Positions 32,331 through 44,590 of a stretch of DNA of 64,000 bases are shown here, piece by piece. Every line of letters starts with the position of its first letter. The stretch's first letter is position 1. Where the stretch lies: the NCBI GenBank assembly GCA_038501785.1, contig JBAMJR010000196.1, positions 440,501-504,500 of the forward strand. The letters are read 5' to 3'. Both the position numbers and the translations under genes were made by a program. The notes under the pieces were generated by a model. It was not told where the DNA came from. It saw only the letters and a list, made by a program, of their open reading frames with translations, and ran no database searches. The DNA is from Myoxocephalus aenaeus. Its lineage: Eukaryota; Chordata; Actinopteri; Perciformes; Cottidae.

Positions 32331-33239
32331 AAACGAAACAAACTCTTCCTCACAGTTGTCGTTTAATATTGGTATTATTTTTTAAACCGCCGCAGGTTCT
32401 CCAGCCGGCCCGAGTCCGCCGCTCTGGACTTGACTAATAATTATAATAATCCAGCTTCCTGCATTGTTCTCTCCCTCTTCATACTTTAAAGTGTTTACAA
32501 TAATAGCAGCTCTGCCAGGAGTGGACAGACTCTCTCTCTCTCCGTATTAATAAGTAGTACTCAGCACAGCGCGTGGTAAAGCTTCGCCATGATTACAGTA
32601 CGCCATCAAGAAAATTAGTTGTTTCCCACACACAGCAAAGCACAGCGAGGGGTTTGCAACATAACAAGTTGCTTTTGTTTACAGCGGCTCGCTAGCTGTT
32701 TTCATTATGCCGAGACGAGCCCGTAGACTCGGAGCCAGCTGCCACAAATCACACATTCAATTATTCTGCTTTGCTTATGAGCATCCAAATATTTAGTCCA
32801 CTTACCGCGAACAAAAACAGTAGTAAAGTGATTACAGCCGCCAAGGAGTCGAGTTCTCTTCCGAGAGGGGAAACAGGAGGAAGGAAGGAGGGATGAGGAG
32901 GAGGAGGAGGAGGGAATGTGGAAAATGGAAAATGCTGGTTTCCTTTTTTTTTATTGACGGAAGAAAGATTTAATTTGTCTACAAATATTGAATGTCAAGA
33001 ACACAACGACCTAAAAAGATCGCAGTGTTTCTATTTTAGAAACTTTATTTAGGACTTTATTTTGCCTTTTTTCGTGTTAAGAAGCGAGGGAACGGAATTG
33101 CTCAAACGCATCACATATAAAAACTGAAGAGTTCAGTTTATTTTGTCCAAATAAATACAAAGAAGGAAGTTTTAGCAGAGAAATATTGAATACATTGTTT
33201 CTCTATACTGTGGAGAGGATTTCCTCCACTTTGGATTAG
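32331..33239. other. Spacer between inverted arrays; candidate conserved noncoding block
   Basis: No coding frame. 32390-32860 has balanced composition (AATAATTATAATAATCCAGC, ACAATAATAGCAGCTCTGCC, CGCCATGATTACAGTACGCC) and looks constrained, although no comparison could be made. A GGA-rich patch lies at 32870-32915. Confidence 0.4.
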
Positions 33240-34175
33240 TTAAAGAGGAAATGAAGAATGAAGGAAGAGAGTGAAGGTCAGAAAAGAGAAAAGGAAGGAA
33301 ACAAGGAAGCACAGTTTTGAAAAGAAGAAGCAAGGAACGAAGGACAGTTGGAGATGAAAGAAGGAAGGAAGGAAAGATCAACAACAATAAAGGAGGTAAA
33401 TAAAGTAGCTGAAGAAGGTCGGACAACTGAAAAGAGAAGGAGTCTGGTGGAAGGAAATCATTTAGAAATGTTAGAGGAAAAAAAAGAAGAATATGGAAGG
33501 AAACAGAAAAAGGAAGATGAGATTAACAAAGAAGAGGTAAATAAAGTTGGGAAAAAATAAAGATAGAAACAGGAAGTAGTATATGAAAAAGAAATAGAAA
33601 GAAAGGAGATAAAGATGGAAGGAAAGATGGACAAGAAATGGGAGGGAGGAAAAGAAGGACGGAAGGAGGGAAAGAAGGACGGAAGGAGGGAAAGAAGAAA
33701 AAGGAAACATGGGCAAGAAAATGGAAGGAAGGAAGGAGAGTAAAATAAACAAGAAAAAGGAAAGACAGAAGGAAAGATGGACAATAAAAAAGGAAGGAAG
33801 GAGAGAAAGATTGACAAGGCATAGGAATGATGAAAGGAAAGATGTTCAAGAAATAGGAAGTAGGGAAGGAAAGAATGACATGAAATAGGAAGGAAGGAAG
33901 AAGAGAAAGATGGGAATGATGGATGGAAAGATGGACAAGAAATAGGAAGGAGGGAGGGAAGGAAGGAAAGAGATAAAGATAGACAAGAAATAGGAAGGAG
34001 GGAGGGAAGGAAGGAAAGAGATAAAGATAGACAAGAAATAGGAAGGAGGGAGGGAAGGAAGGAAAGAGATAAAGATAGACAAGAAATAGGAAGGAGGTAA
34101 GGAAAGAGGAGCAAATGGACAAGACATATGAAGGAGAGAAGGAAAAATGGACAAGAATCAGGAAGGAAGGAAAGT
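33240..34175. repeat. Purine-strand minisatellite, right arm of an inverted pair
   Basis: GGAAGGAAGG-rich units contain GACAAGAAATAGGAAGGA. Between about 33940 and 34090 three nearly identical 48-bp units sit in tandem (GGGAAGGAAGGAAAGAGATA and the rest). That part is recent, and the rest is more diverged. It is the inverse of the array at 31795-32330. Confidence 0.9.
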
Positions 34176-34659
34176 TGCAAATTAAACTTTTACATTCTGA
34201 AGTTCAGGTAAAACTACTAAACCTCCAAAGTTAAACGTTTCTAAGTTTATTTACAGGAAACCATTAAGAAACATTTCCCTTTTGAGCAGAGGAGTCAGAC
34301 GGAGAGTAGGAAGTCAGTTTAACAGTGAGGAGGGAGGGGGGGGTCATCCTGTCAGAGGTCGTGACCCCTGTGTGGTCTCCTGCCTTTGAAGAGGAAGACG
34401 AGCCGGCCTCTGCAGGGCCACAGATCTTCGGCCGGGTTCAGACTCCCAGCAGGCCTGTTGAGGAGGATTACACGCTTTGATAGAAACACTCTACAGATAT
34501 CGTGGACTAATCCTTTAAAGGCTTTAACACCAGCGCTGAGACTTCCTGTTGTGTGGGCCGTGCAACGCACCGATACCGGCAGGGTCACAGGTTCAACTCC
34601 CGCTCACAGCTCACTGATTTATAGGGAAATACCGCCTTAAATCACTGTCTTGTTCCTCC
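34176..34659. other. No gene recognised
   Basis: GC-balanced sequence with a poly-G run (about 34335-34342). A GGTTCAACTCCCGCTC word near 34590 resembles a tRNA B box, but there is no matching A-box context. Confidence 0.4.
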
Positions 34660-35660
34660 TTAAATAACCTCCCAGCTTGTTGATTCTCTCTAAATGACCA
34701 CTAGACCTTCTTAGTGAACCATTAGAACTTTCTAAATGACCACTAGAGCTTCTTAGTGAACCTTTATAAATGACCAGGCTTTTACTGGACCATTAGAACG
34801 TTCTAAATGACCACTAGAGCTTCGTACTAGACCATTTGAACTTTCTAAATGACCACTAGAGTTTCGTACTGGACCATTAGAACGTTCTAAATGACCACTA
34901 GAGCTTCTTACTGGACCATTACAACTTTCTAAATGACCACTAGAGCTTCGTACTCAACCATTAGAACTTTCTAAATGACCACTAGAGCTTCTTACTGGAA
35001 CATTAGAACTTTCTACATGACCACTAGAGCTTCTTAGTGGGCCATTAGAACGTTCTTAATGACCAAAAGACACCAAGACCCTCATGATGGACCAGTAGAA
35101 CTTCAGTATCCATCATAAAGTCCTTCAGGGCCTTTTTTGATCGATTTAAAAGATGTCTAGAACCTCCTAAATGACCGCTCGAGGTTCTTAAAACCCTGTG
35201 TAACACAAGTGACCATCAGAATGTCCTACAGGATGCCGAGAACCTAATTATGGACTAGTATAACCTCTTAATGGACCCCTGGAACTTCCTCACTGGAGGT
35301 TCTAAAGAGCCTCATTGACCATCAGATCCTCCTGCCGGATGTCTAGAACATCATTATGGACCGGTTCAATCTCATTAATGACCAGTATAACATCATTATG
35401 GACCAGTTAAATCTCATTATGGACCAGTATAACATCATTATGGACCAGTACAACATCATTATGAAGCAGAGGAACCTCATTATAGACCGGTTCAATCTCA
35501 TGGACCAGTATAACATAATTATGGACCAGTGAATTATTGTTATATACCAGTGGAACATCGTTGTTGACCAGTAGAACATCATTATGGAACAGTGGAATTT
35601 CAATATGATCCAGCAGAACATCATAAAGAACCCCAAACCCCTTCAGTAAGAATCAGGACC
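34660..35660. repeat. Two adjoining minisatellites (about 43 bp and about 25 bp units)
   Basis: 34690-35060 holds units of about 43 bp with CTAAATGACCACTAGAGCTT and GGACCATTAGAAC. 35230-35640 holds shorter related units with GGACCAGTATAACATCATTA. Together with the array after 36649 they appear to have formed one repetitive tract before a hAT insertion split it. Confidence 0.85.
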
Positions 35661-35668
35661 TTCTAATG

Positions 35669-36640
35669 CAGTGATTCTCAACTGGTGGGTCGCGGACCCG
35701 TTTTCAGTGGGTCGCAGGTTTTTGCCTTAAAAAAAAAAAAAAAAAAGAAATCTCTTTTTTTTTTTTTCATCCTGTGGTTTTATTTTGAAAGGACTTTTTA
35801 TGCAGCAGAGTGTCGTTATTTTGCCGGCTCTGGTTTCAACTGGTTTTGCACTTGTCCCTCCATGTTTTCAGCAGTGTGGGCCAGGTTGGGTCAAACCATC
35901 CTGATATAGGGGAGACTCTGGGTTTTTAGGATAATTAAATTAAACAGCCTACTGAATATAACATTGACAACTGATGGCGCTGCCTGCATGACAGGAAAAA
36001 ACTCAGGGGTTGGGAGGAGAATTGAGTGCTGCTTAATTTTCTGTAAAGCACAATGTTTTTCAGTATTTACCTACTGATGAGGTAATCACAAGAGAAGTTA
36101 ATGTTGTATATATGAATACTTTTGAATTCCACTTTTGTTTAATTTATTTTGAGTTAGTGGAAAAGCTGCTCCTCAACACAGTGACGTGTTCCACAGTAAA
36201 GTGTTTGTCATAGATTCGGTGAGTGTGTGTTCTCAGTTAAAGTTAGGTCATTTCAGTCTTTTTGAAACTACTTTTTAGTTGTTGGACTGTTTGTGCATGA
36301 AAGCTGTTGAGTCTGTTTAAAAATAGCTGAAGATTCTGAATTGTTATATATGTTGTAATACCTCGTGTCCTGAAGATGCAGTTTTAGTTTTTTAATTAAA
36401 ATGCAGCTAATTGAGTGTAAAAGGGAATAGTTCCCTCTCTATCATCGCCACCAGCTGCTCGTTTTGGTTATTAAACTTGTTTTTGTGTTAGCATACATAT
36501 TCTGTACTATCTCAGGTTCAAACTGCACCATCTTTTCATTCAATACATTTAAGAAGTTGAGAATGTTCCTCGATTTGGGTCGCGGCTTGTCATTCAAGGG
36601 TGATGGTGGGTCCCGGAGCCAGACCAGTTGAGAACCACTG
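35669..36640 (+). mobile_element. hAT-type nonautonomous element, 8-bp target duplication
   Basis: The ends are CAGTGATTCTCAACTGGTGG and the inverse of CAGTGGTTCTCAACTGGTCT, flanked by TTCTAATG on both sides (35661-35668 and 36641-36648). It is 972 bp long with A- and T-runs near the left end. No transposase is encoded. A second copy of the family lies inverted at 45519-46423 and matches along its whole length. The termini resemble those of widespread vertebrate hAT families. Confidence 0.93.
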
Positions 36641-36648
36641 TTCTAATG

Positions 36649-37490
36649 AACCTCTAGAACCGAGTAAGGACATGTACATGTACACTTTCATAATGAACCT
36701 CCTAAAATGTAGGAGGTTCATAATGATCACTAACATCTTCTGTCACCATCAGAACCTTTAAATACATAATCATTATAACCTCCTAAACTACCACTATAAT
36801 CTTATCTTATCATCACAAACTCCAAAAGTACCACTAATTCAATTCAGTTTATTTTCTATAGCCCAAAATCACAAATTACAAATTTGCCTCAGAGGGCTTT
36901 ACAATCTGTACACATACTAGAAACTTATCTCACCATCAGAACCTCCTAAAATAACACTATAACCTTATCTCATCATCAGAACCTCCTAAAGTACCACTAG
37001 AACCTTATCTCACTATCCAAACCTCCTAAAGTATCACTAGAACCTTATCTAACTGTCAGAACCTTCTAAAAATACCACTAGAACCTTATCTTACTATCAT
37101 AACCTGCTAAAGTACCACAATAAGCGTACATCCACACTAGCACCTCCTAAATTAACACTAGAACCATATCTCACCATCAAACCTCCTAAAGTACTACTAG
37201 AACCTTATCTCACCACCGAAACTTCCTAAAGTACCACTAGAACCTTATCTCACCATCAGGACCTGCTAAAATACTACTAGAACATTATCTCACTATCCAA
37301 ACCTCCTAAAGTACCACTAGAACCTTATCTCACCATCAGAACCTGCTAAAATACCACTAGAATCATATCTTACTATCATAACATGCTAAAGTACCACAAT
37401 AAGCTTATATCAACACTAGAACCTCCTAAATTACCACTAGAACCATATCTCACCACCAGAACCTCGTAAGGTCACCTCCCACCAGCAGAT
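36649..37490. repeat. 40-bp minisatellite
   Basis: Units of about 40 bp read CCTCCTAAAGTACCACTAGA followed by ACCTTATCTCACCATCAGA-like sequence. About 17 copies have variable divergence. The tract contains an L2 tail insertion at 36834-36919. Confidence 0.9.
36834..36919 (-). mobile_element. L2 LINE 3' tail, strongly 5'-truncated
   Basis: On the minus strand this is the last 86 bp of the same L2 family as 2635-7667: ACAGATTGTAAAGCCCTC, then GGGCTATAGAAAATAAACTG and the GAATT tail repeats. It shows that the family has inserted at least twice in this window. Confidence 0.88.
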
Positions 37491-38432
37491 AATTTCTTAA
37501 TAGATGATAATGGCGTGGTTTATTGATCGTCACTGGGGAAGGTTCTGCTCTGTTGTGTGGAGGTCAAAGGTCATGGGTCAGCTACAGAACAGCATTCACA
37601 AGCTGGAGAGGATTATGTGTCTTGCTCAAGGGCAGAGGCATCAACTAGACACTCAAACTGACAGATTACTGATGTTTTTAGTACATTTCAGTGAAAGGAG
37701 AAATAACTCTTTCGGACAGTCACTTAATTAAATATATATTATTCAGTTTCTTTAATTTGATCCTAACAGAGTACTTCAAGTGATACTTGTTTTCCCCCTA
37801 AAGACATGAATCATTCCCTGAGTTCTGTCACTCCTCGGCTTAAAATGCTTTGGCCACATCATTTACTTGTATTTACCTGCACATATAAAACATACACACA
37901 CATTGTGTTTTTAATTGTGTACTTGTCAGAAAACAGCAATGACTCATATACTTTATGCCTTATGTCATTAAAAACATTATTTGGTGACATTTATTTTATT
38001 AGGACGTCAATGAAGAAAGTAGTGGAATATAATTAAGTACATTTACTAATATTGAGTTACTTTCCATATTCTGCCACTTTTAACTGTCTCAGTGGTCATC
38101 TTTGTACTTTTTACTGGACTACAGCTCAGAGGTACAAATTGGACATTTTCCTGTATTACATCTCAGAGGTAAATATCGTACTTTTACTGTACTACATCTC
38201 AGAGGTAATTATGGTACTTTTTACTGTACTACATCTCAGAGGTAAAAGTTGTACATTTGCTCCACTACAATAGTTTTATCTACCTACTTTTATTAATGTA
38301 TCTGACAGCTTTAGTTACTTTTTAGATACAAATTATGCTTGATGATTATAATAAATAAAAGCATTATTTTAGAACCTGAACCGTTTTCTCTCTAAACTCC
38401 TCAAATGGTTTAATTTGAATAAACTTATGTAG
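37491..38432. other. No gene; short 38-bp repeat
   Basis: A roughly 38-bp unit with TACTGTACTACATCTCAGAG is repeated about four times at 38110-38265. The remainder is AT-rich single-copy DNA. Confidence 0.6.
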
Positions 38433-38513
38433 CTTCTTCTTCTTCTTCTTCTTCTTCTTCTTCTTCTTCTTCTTCTTCTTCTTCTTCTTCTTCTTCTTCT
38501 TCTTCTTCTTCTC
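38433..38513. repeat. (CTT)n microsatellite
   Basis: About 27 uninterrupted CTT units. Confidence 0.97.
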
Positions 38514-38691
38514 TCCCTTTAATCAAATCAAATCAGTTAGATTTATCTGGCAACCCTCTAGAGGGGCCTGACCCCTAGTTTGGGAACCATTGGACTAAAC
38601 TGCTGCTTCCGTGTTTACCATAAAATATACATTATTATTCTCCTGCAGAACGAGTACTATTACTTTTTTTAAATTTATTTAGCAAATACTA

Positions 38692-39332
38692 CACTGTAAA
38701 ACCTACCAGCTCATCTTAATAAAAGAAGTAAGCTAACCCAACTTAAATGGCATAGAAAGTTGTAGTTACTTGAGAGATACACTAACATGAACTCGTAAGT
38801 GAACTGCAGCCATAATGACTCAGTAATTTGGAGTTTGATCAACTTCTGGTAGACTTTCAAGTCATGTGAATTTTTTTTAAATAATTTAAAGTTATATCTA
38901 TTTTATCATTTAATAGTTTTTCACAAATACACTACATGTATTATAATATTTTTTTCCCTATTAGCTTATTTTATCATTGCACAAGCTCCTGTCCTGTCTA
39001 TGATAACATTCGTACCGTATGGGGTTTCAAATTGAACCGGTATACCGCACAGCTCTATGTGTAATGTTGTGGTAAAAAAATCATATTGGTTCAAATAAAT
39101 TCATTGCATCTGAGTTCATACAAACATTACAAATAAGTTTAAATAATTTATATATTTTAAGTTTAATACAAATAATGGAGTTAGTACTAGTCATTTATTT
39201 ACTTAAGTATACCTAACAAGGAGTAATCCAGTATTTCCAGTAAAAGGATTTGAGTTATTTAACTTAAATGGTTCAAGTCAATCGGTTTCCTTAAACTATT
39301 TGAGTTGACTTTACTCATCAGGTTTTACAGTG
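38692..39332. mobile_element. Terminal-inverted-repeat DNA element (MITE), TA-flanked
   Basis: It starts CACTGTAAAACCTACC and ends with the inverse (GGTTTTACAGTG), with TA on each side (38690-38691 and 39333-39334). It is 641 bp, AT-rich and noncoding. CACTGTAAAA-type termini are common in teleost DNA transposons. The TA flank suggests Tc1/mariner-like mobilisation, but the class is not certain. Confidence 0.75.
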
Positions 39333-39628
39333 TACTTCTGCACTTTTACATTTTATTACTGGCCTTTTTTACCTCAGTTAGAGATCTGAATACTTCATCC
39401 ACCACTTTGGAGATGTTTCTATCTGTGAAGAAATTCAGGAGGAATTATGACTCCAGAAAATGTCTTTTAAGAAACAAACACTCCAACAAACCAAACACCT
39501 TTTCTTTCACGTTTCATAGAAAAGAAGCTGGTCTTGTGGTTTATTTGACAACGGGGGAAAAATATCTGAGACAGTTTGTAACCTCTGCAGAGACTCACAC
39601 CTACACCCACACAAACAACACACCAGAC

Positions 39629-39659
<31 letters not shown>

Positions 39660-40413
39660 CTATTAAGCAGATTATGTGCAGAGCCAGCACCCCGTGACGG
39701 ACCTGCAGAAAAAAAATCCAAAACCATCACATGAGTCATCCAGCATTCACACAATCTGCATTCACGGGACTGACAGAATCATTTCAGAGTGAAAACAGAG
39801 AGTAGAGACGGTGACAGGAGAATATTAACAAAAAAAAGAAAAGAGAGACAGAAAAGTCCCCCAAAAAAACTGTGGATGCAAATCCCCTCCGGAGGCCGAG
39901 CCGAGAGGGACGAAAGGAATGAGAAAGAGGGTCGAAGGTCAGGTGCTGAATCTCAGGGAATTTAATTTGTGGTGTTATAACAATCTGCTCCGGAGGTTAA
40001 CTTCTCTGAATAACCTCAGACCTCCAAACCAGCAATGAAGGTTTCCACGAACAAGTATCCTGATCTTTCTCTCTTAGTGCTGTTCCTCTTTAACACACTG
40101 GAGTTTATTTTGACTTCATCTCTATACAAATACTCACTAAAACTACAAATGTGGATTCATCCGTCGCTGAAAATAGTCCCGGACAAAGTCACGATGTCCT
40201 CTTGTTAGTTTGGTAAAATTTGTGAAATTATTAATTTGTATTGTTAAAGATTGACGTCTTCAGGAGGAACCAATGAGCCACAGACAGGGAGTCAGACAGT
40301 ATTGAGAGACGGACCAACTTCTTTCATTTTAAACGTATGAATAAGTAACTGCTTATATATTTTGTATACACATACTTGTAAATCTTTGAATACGAAAAAT
40401 TATATATATATTC

Positions 40414-40418
<5 letters not shown>
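39333..40418. other. No gene; (ACA)n microsatellite and a candidate conserved stretch
   Basis: (ACA)n at about 39627-39660. 39890-40070 (GGGAATTTAATTTGTGGTGT, ATAACAATCTGCTCCGGAGG) is balanced in composition and may be conserved noncoding. No protein is recognised. Confidence 0.45.

Positions 40419-40475
<57 letters not shown>
40419..40475. repeat. (TA)n microsatellite
   Basis: About 28 TA units. Confidence 0.97.
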
Positions 40476-40477
<2 letters not shown>

Positions 40478-42277
40478 TGTGTATAAGTATGCCAAATATT
40501 TTCTAAATTAGTTATGGATACAGAATACATTTACACTGACTTCCTATGATTCAATTAATTTGTTGTTAAAGTAATTAAATGTATAAAGTCTATGGAACTC
40601 ACTCAAATTGTATTTTATAACTTGGTACCTGTTTACAGTACTGTCTGTTTTGAGGTACTTGGAATAGTTCCATTTGGTGGTACTTTATACTTCTACCACA
40701 CAACATTTATCAGACAGCTATACTTTCACGTTAAGATTTTACATTCAAATATAAAATACAAAGAATTTAATGGAATAAATCAGCCGTTCACAATGTTTTC
40801 TTATGTTGCCTCTTAGAAAATATTCATAGTAATGTGTTGCTTCTCCACTAAATACATTTCATTTCCAAACAACAGAGATTACGCCTGCATCCAATCTGTG
40901 TATTACGTAATAATCTCATTGTTTATCTCGTACCAGGTGAGATTTCCTGAATATCAACACAGACAGGAGTCCATTCCTGACTGAAGAAAGCTCAAAACTT
41001 AATAGCATTAAGGATGGATCCACTTCATTTTAAGCTGAAAAGCTTCATACACATGTGACAACTGTTAGAAATTAAAAATAGAGCTTGCATGTAAAGAAGT
41101 AAACGCTTTTTTTTCGGTCTAAATTCTTATCAGAAAACTACAAAACTACAAAACATGAGTGAAATAAAACCTTCATGTTTGTAGTCACCCTGTCCCTTCA
41201 CCGTCTCCGTAGTGATTCTAAGACTCTCGATAAACACGTCTGGTGGTTTTGCGACTTAAAAAAAAAAAAAAAGAAAGAAAAAATGTATTTATGTATTTCT
41301 GGACAATCAGAGACACTTTGAGCGTCTCAGAACTCGCTGAGCGACATGAACGGAAAAATCACCCAGAGAAAAGTTAACAGCTCCTCTCCGTGACGCAGCA
41401 GCAGGAGCGGCTTTGCACCCCCCCACCCGATCCATCCATCCATCAATCCAACCATCCTTCCCCATGACCCTCACCCCCCCCACACACACACACCTTTCCC
41501 CATTAGCTGCAGCTATTACAGCCCCTGAGAGAGAGTCATTACCGCTCCCATAATCCATGATGATGAAGCTCTCAGCTCGACACACCGGCAGCTTGTACAG
41601 GCTGCGCTTGATTGGCAGGATACAGGGGGTGAGGCGGGGAGGAGGGGGGAGGGAGGGTGATGGAGGGTGATGGAGGAGGAGTGGAGGTTTGGTATAGGGG
41701 GTTTGTGTGATGGGAACTCCACTCGAGATGTGAATTGGCTTTGCCACTCCAATCAGGCCGCTGGATGACAAATGAAGTGTGTCTCTTTCACTCACTCTCT
41801 CTCTCTCTCACCCCTCTTCTTCTTCATCCCCCCTCCTCCTCCTCCTCCTCTCCCTCCTCCTCCCCCTCCTCCTCCTCCTCCTCCACCTCCTCTCCCTTCA
41901 CACTTCTCCTCTCTGTCCGGGTGGAGAAAGAAAAGGGGGGAGTTCATGTGGGAGCGCTTGACAGCAACACAATCACATCTCTATTCAGCTCCCCCGCCTT
42001 GCCTGTTTTACCTTCCCGGCAGCCGGGCATGCTATGCACGCTAACACACAGGCCGGCCAGCCAATTAGAAAGCAGCGCAAAGAATCTGTGAAAGAAACAA
42101 AAGGTCTTTAGAGGTTTCGACAGGTGTCTCATTTGGCCGCGGGACATAGTTTCAAGGTTTTTTTCTTCTTTTTCTTAATGTCTTTGGTCAACTTTGTGGG
42201 CAGAAAGCGAGGGAAGGTTATTTGTCGCGCTGTCATTTTTTTATTTTTTTACGGCCGCCTCGTTTGTCTGTCGAAGC
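40476..42277. other. No gene; strongest candidate conserved noncoding region (about 41.3-42.15 kb)
   Basis: AT-rich until about 41280. Then 41480-41770 (CCATTAGCTGCAGCTATTAC, TCATTACCGCTCCCATAATC, TGCGCTTGATTGGCAGGATA) and 41960-42140 (CAATCACATCTCTATTCAGC, CAGCCAATTAGAAAGCAGCG) look highly constrained. (CTC)n repeats (about 41825-41890) separate them. The frames over the CTC tract are low complexity. No exon or splice structure could be supported. Confidence 0.4.
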
Positions 42278-42450
42278 TATGGAAGGCCATTTCCGCGACT
42301 GTGATACAAAAATTATCCTGTAAGTCATAATTATGAGATACTAAGTCGAAATTATTAGATAGTTAAGTCATAATTATGAGATAGTATCTCATAATTATGA
42401 CTTAAAGGATCTTCATTTTTGTATCACAGTATCGGAAACGGGCTTCCATA
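42278..42450. mobile_element. Palindromic MITE with a perfect inner inverted repeat
   Basis: The ends (TATGGAAGGCC... and ...GGCTTCCATA) and the inner words ACTGTGATACAAAAAT and TAAGTCATAATTATGAGATA are inverted repeats. A perfect 21-nt inverted repeat with a 1-nt centre lies at 42363-42405. I recognise this as a common teleost foldback-type MITE. It is noncoding and can form a hairpin. Confidence 0.85.
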
Positions 42451-43879
42451 CATTCCCCTCCATGGGAATGCTGGGTACATTTGAGCAGAATAACAGCGAG
42501 AAGAGTTTAGATTGAAAAAGTGAAATCAAACCTGATTATTTAGCGTGATTTGTGTCGGGTCACTCCAGCTTTTGTCTCACTTTCTTTCACGGTGAAAACA
42601 CACTGAACTTCTTCTCTTCTCTTTTATTTTTTTCTCTCTCTCTCTCCCTCCGTACAGTAATTACAGTGGGCTTGGAAAAACAAGAGCGGAGATAATTGGT
42701 TTGTTGGTTTGCGGCTGAGCTTGTTTTTGCAGGGTTATTATCCAGCAGCTCTGTGATGGCTGGCAGCAAATAAATCCCTCATTAGCATACACACAAATAT
42801 ACAGAGAGGATGTGGGAAGAAGGGAGTAAAAAAGAAAAAAACTGCACCAGCGTTTAATACCAAACGCACCCCTTGCTACATGCAAATACCATCCACAATG
42901 GAGCGGCCGCTGTCGCTGCCTCCAGCTGTGAGGAGACGCAGGGAGGTGTCAGGAGGAGCAAAGAGGAGAGACGGAGGAGGGGAGGGGGAGGTGGCGTGAA
43001 CTATTTGTTCGGCAGACAACGGAGTGAACGAGGGGAAGGAGAAGAAGAAGAACAGAAAGACAGATGTAGCGGTAATTAGCACGAGACCGGCGGCGGCGGT
43101 TGGTGGTGGTGGTGACAGCGGAGAACGGTAGAGGCTGACAGTGGCTTTCACCCTCCGCCATCACCTTCATCGTCGTCATCATCAGGGGCCTACTCAAACC
43201 AACAATCGCTGTCAGTCTGTGTCAGAGCAGCGTGTCAGAGCGGCACAATGGCGGCTGTCAGTTAGCTCCAGTTCATCTGGATCAACTCAGTTTCCTTTGT
43301 TTGTTTGTTTGTTTTTTGGAGGGGGGGGGGGTTGTTTGTTTGTTGTCGTGTTTGTTCCTGATTTGTTCGGCTTATTTGGCTCCTACGACCGTGTTTATCA
43401 TTGACCTGCAGAGAGAAGATCATGGAAGATTAAAGGTCTGCTCACTCGTGTGTCATGATGCTGGAAATAGAAACTGACTCACTCAGACGTGATGATCCGG
43501 TGATTCATACATGCAAAGAAAGATATTAACTAAGAAACAACTACGTCTAACTACGTCTCAACTCTCTCATTTGAATCCCTGAAAAAAGAGAAAGAAATAT
43601 AAACTGATTCTTTCAAGAAGTTAATATAGAATGTAATACAAATGTGGTTCATTTTTTAAAAGGTTTTATTTGGTTAGAAACTAAAAAATAATGCATGACC
43701 TTTGACCTTCATTGACTCGACCTGAGCACAGTTATATAAAGACATCAAAACTTCTTGTTGGTTGACTCGTTCAACCTTGACGCGATTGAACGCCACAAGG
43801 ACGTTTTGGTTGGAAGATTGTTCGAATATGAAACTGAGCTTTGTGGTTCCCTTCAAGAGCACTTAGATTTAGTTAATTT
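42451..43879. other. No gene; candidate conserved stretch and poly-G
   Basis: 42640-42800 (CAGTAATTACAGTGGGCTTG, CAAATAAATCCCTCATTAGC) resembles conserved noncoding DNA. A GTTT repeat and a poly-G run lie at about 43298-43332. AT-rich DNA follows. No convincing coding sequence. Confidence 0.4.
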
Positions 43880-44590
43880 TGGGGACCTTGTCCAGAGAAT
43901 CAGGTCCAGACTTTGTCCAGAGAATCAGGTCCAAACTGTCCAGATAATCAGGTCCAGACTTTGACCAGAGAATCAAGCCTGTAAAACATGATCAATGCAT
44001 GTTCATGAGAATTGTAAATTTGAATAATGATTGCTTAGATTATTATGGACATGGACTTTATGGTCATGAGCTGGATGGGTTAAGTTTGTTTAATGTCCAG
44101 TCTGAATGATTGGGAGCATGTGTGTGGTGACTGTGATGGTGTACAATTTATGTATTTCGATTTATGGAAACATCTGCATTCTTTATGTTTCTCCTCTCAC
44201 AAGTATGTCCAATTCTGGTCTGGTTTATTCTGGTCTGATTATTCTTGTCTGGTTTATTCTGGTTGTGTATATTCTAATCTGTATTATTCTGGTCTGGTTT
44301 ATTCTAATCTGAATTATTCTGGTCTGGTTTATTCTAATCTGTATTATGGTGGTATGGTTTATTCTAATCTGGATTGTGCTGGTCTGGTTTATTCTAATCT
44401 GGATTATGGTGGTATGGTTTATTCTAATCTGGATTATGCTGGTCTGGTTTATTCTAATCTGGATTATTCTGGTCTGGTTTATTCTAATCTGGTTTATTCT
44501 GGTCTGATTTATTCCGCCCTGGTTTATTCTAATCTGTATTATTCTGATCCGGTGTATTCTGGCTGGTATATTCTTGGTCTGGTTTACTCT
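43880..44590. repeat. Two minisatellites: about 27-bp and 30-bp units
   Basis: 43885-43980 has about four copies of a GTCCAGAGAATCAGGTCCAG unit. 44206-44590 has about 13 copies of a 30-bp unit built on GGTCTGGTTTATTCTAATCT. As 30 is a multiple of three, a 172-codon frame with a ten-residue GLVYSNLxYx repeat runs through (44093-44611). There is no sign that it is a gene. Confidence 0.9.

Noticed and set aside
33458..34180. 240-codon Phe/Ser/Leu-rich frame on the minus strand, with others in overlapping frames
   Set aside because: The purine/pyrimidine tract lacks stop codons in several frames at once. The hydrophobic peptide is a composition artefact.
34540..34640. Possible tRNA-like sequence (B-box word GGTTCAACTCCC)
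   Set aside because: No A box at a proper distance and no cloverleaf could be drawn. At most an old SINE trace.
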